Shown in pieces: positions 6,297 through 6,397 of a stretch of 6,397 nucleotides of DNA (position 1 is the first letter of the stretch; the number at the start of each line of letters is the position of its first letter). The notes beneath the pieces were generated by a model, which saw only the letters and a list, made by a program, of their open reading frames with translations, did no database searches and was not told where the DNA came from. This DNA is from an uncultured Chlorobiaceae bacterium (lineage in GTDB: Bacteria; Bacteroidota; Chlorobiia; Chlorobiales; Chlorobiaceae). The stretch spans positions 1-6,397 of the forward strand of contig CAIXCO010000190.1 in NCBI GenBank assembly GCA_903917955.1. Reading direction: 5' to 3'. The translations under genes and the position numbers were made by a program.

Positions 6297-6397
6297 ATGA
6301 TGAACATTTTTGCTGAAACTGTAGTCCGGAAACTATTGCAGATCGTGTTCGCTTGCCTTTTCGCTGTGATTGCTGCTGTTTTCGTTGCGGGGGCGGA
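6297..6397 (+). CDS. N-terminal fragment of an exported or membrane protein (3' end outside window)
   Basis: ATG at 6297 (or the next codon, ATG at 6300) opens a frame that continues for 33 codons to the window end without a stop. The N-terminus has MMNIFAETVVRKLLQ, with a basic pair at 11-12, then a long hydrophobic stretch (about 13-31, including VFACLFAVIAAVFVAGA). This is a signal peptide or a first membrane helix. Only 3 bp separate it from the TGA of the TPR gene and no terminator is visible, so the two genes are probably co-transcribed and perhaps translationally coupled. No strong Shine-Dalgarno sequence is present (GGAAAAAC lies about 10 nt upstream). The product cannot be identified from this piece. 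In other bacteria, kinesin-light-chain-type TPR proteins often neighbour further TPR or CHAT-protease proteins, but nothing visible here shows that. Confidence 0.6.
   Translation, partial: MMNIFAETVVRKLLQIVFACLFAVIAAVFVAGA

Overview
The window looks like chromosomal DNA of a free-living Gram-negative bacterium of moderate GC content. I infer a green sulfur bacterium (Chlorobium/Pelodictyon-like, phylum Chlorobiota) from the protein flavour: a Chlorobi/Bacteroidota-type membrane-associated GT2 tail, a Coq10/START-like exported protein, and long kinesin-light-chain-type TPR arrays, which are common in that group. This is recognition from memory, not a search result, and taxonomy is the least certain statement here.

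Layout. Positions 1-335 (+) hold the C-terminal end of a family-2 glycosyltransferase, cut by the window edge. It runs tail-to-tail into a minus-strand block, overlapping its first gene by 24 bp. Read in transcription order, the block is a cation diffusion facilitator (3604-2219), an extended short-chain dehydrogenase/reductase of the dihydroflavonol-reductase type (2087-1044), and an exported START/polyketide-cyclase-like protein (971-312). The gaps of 131 and 72 bp, with a possible terminator hairpin in the second, mean that co-transcription is not assured. All three minus-strand genes lack a convincing Shine-Dalgarno sequence.

A divergent intergenic region of about 350 bp (3605-3956) separates the CDF gene from a plus-strand unit. 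It carries a tandem 11-bp direct repeat within an imperfect dyad. The plus-strand unit begins with a large exported protein (3957-6293) made almost entirely of 17 kinesin-light-chain-type TPR units of 42 residues. A second open frame starts 3 bp after its stop and shows an N-terminal export or membrane signal before the window ends. The two are probably one operon.

Most notable: (i) the CDF transporter appears to carry three consecutive ZT-dimer-like cytoplasmic domains instead of one, with the metal-ligand positions lost in the first and retained in the second and third; (ii) the TPR array is very regular with an almost perfect asparagine ladder, and its start and signal-peptide region contains T7, T9 and G7 homopolymers that could support slipped-strand switching; (iii) the exported TPR protein is tightly coupled to an unknown exported or membrane partner that lies mostly beyond the window. 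No RNA genes, insertion sequences, CRISPR arrays or attachment sites were seen.
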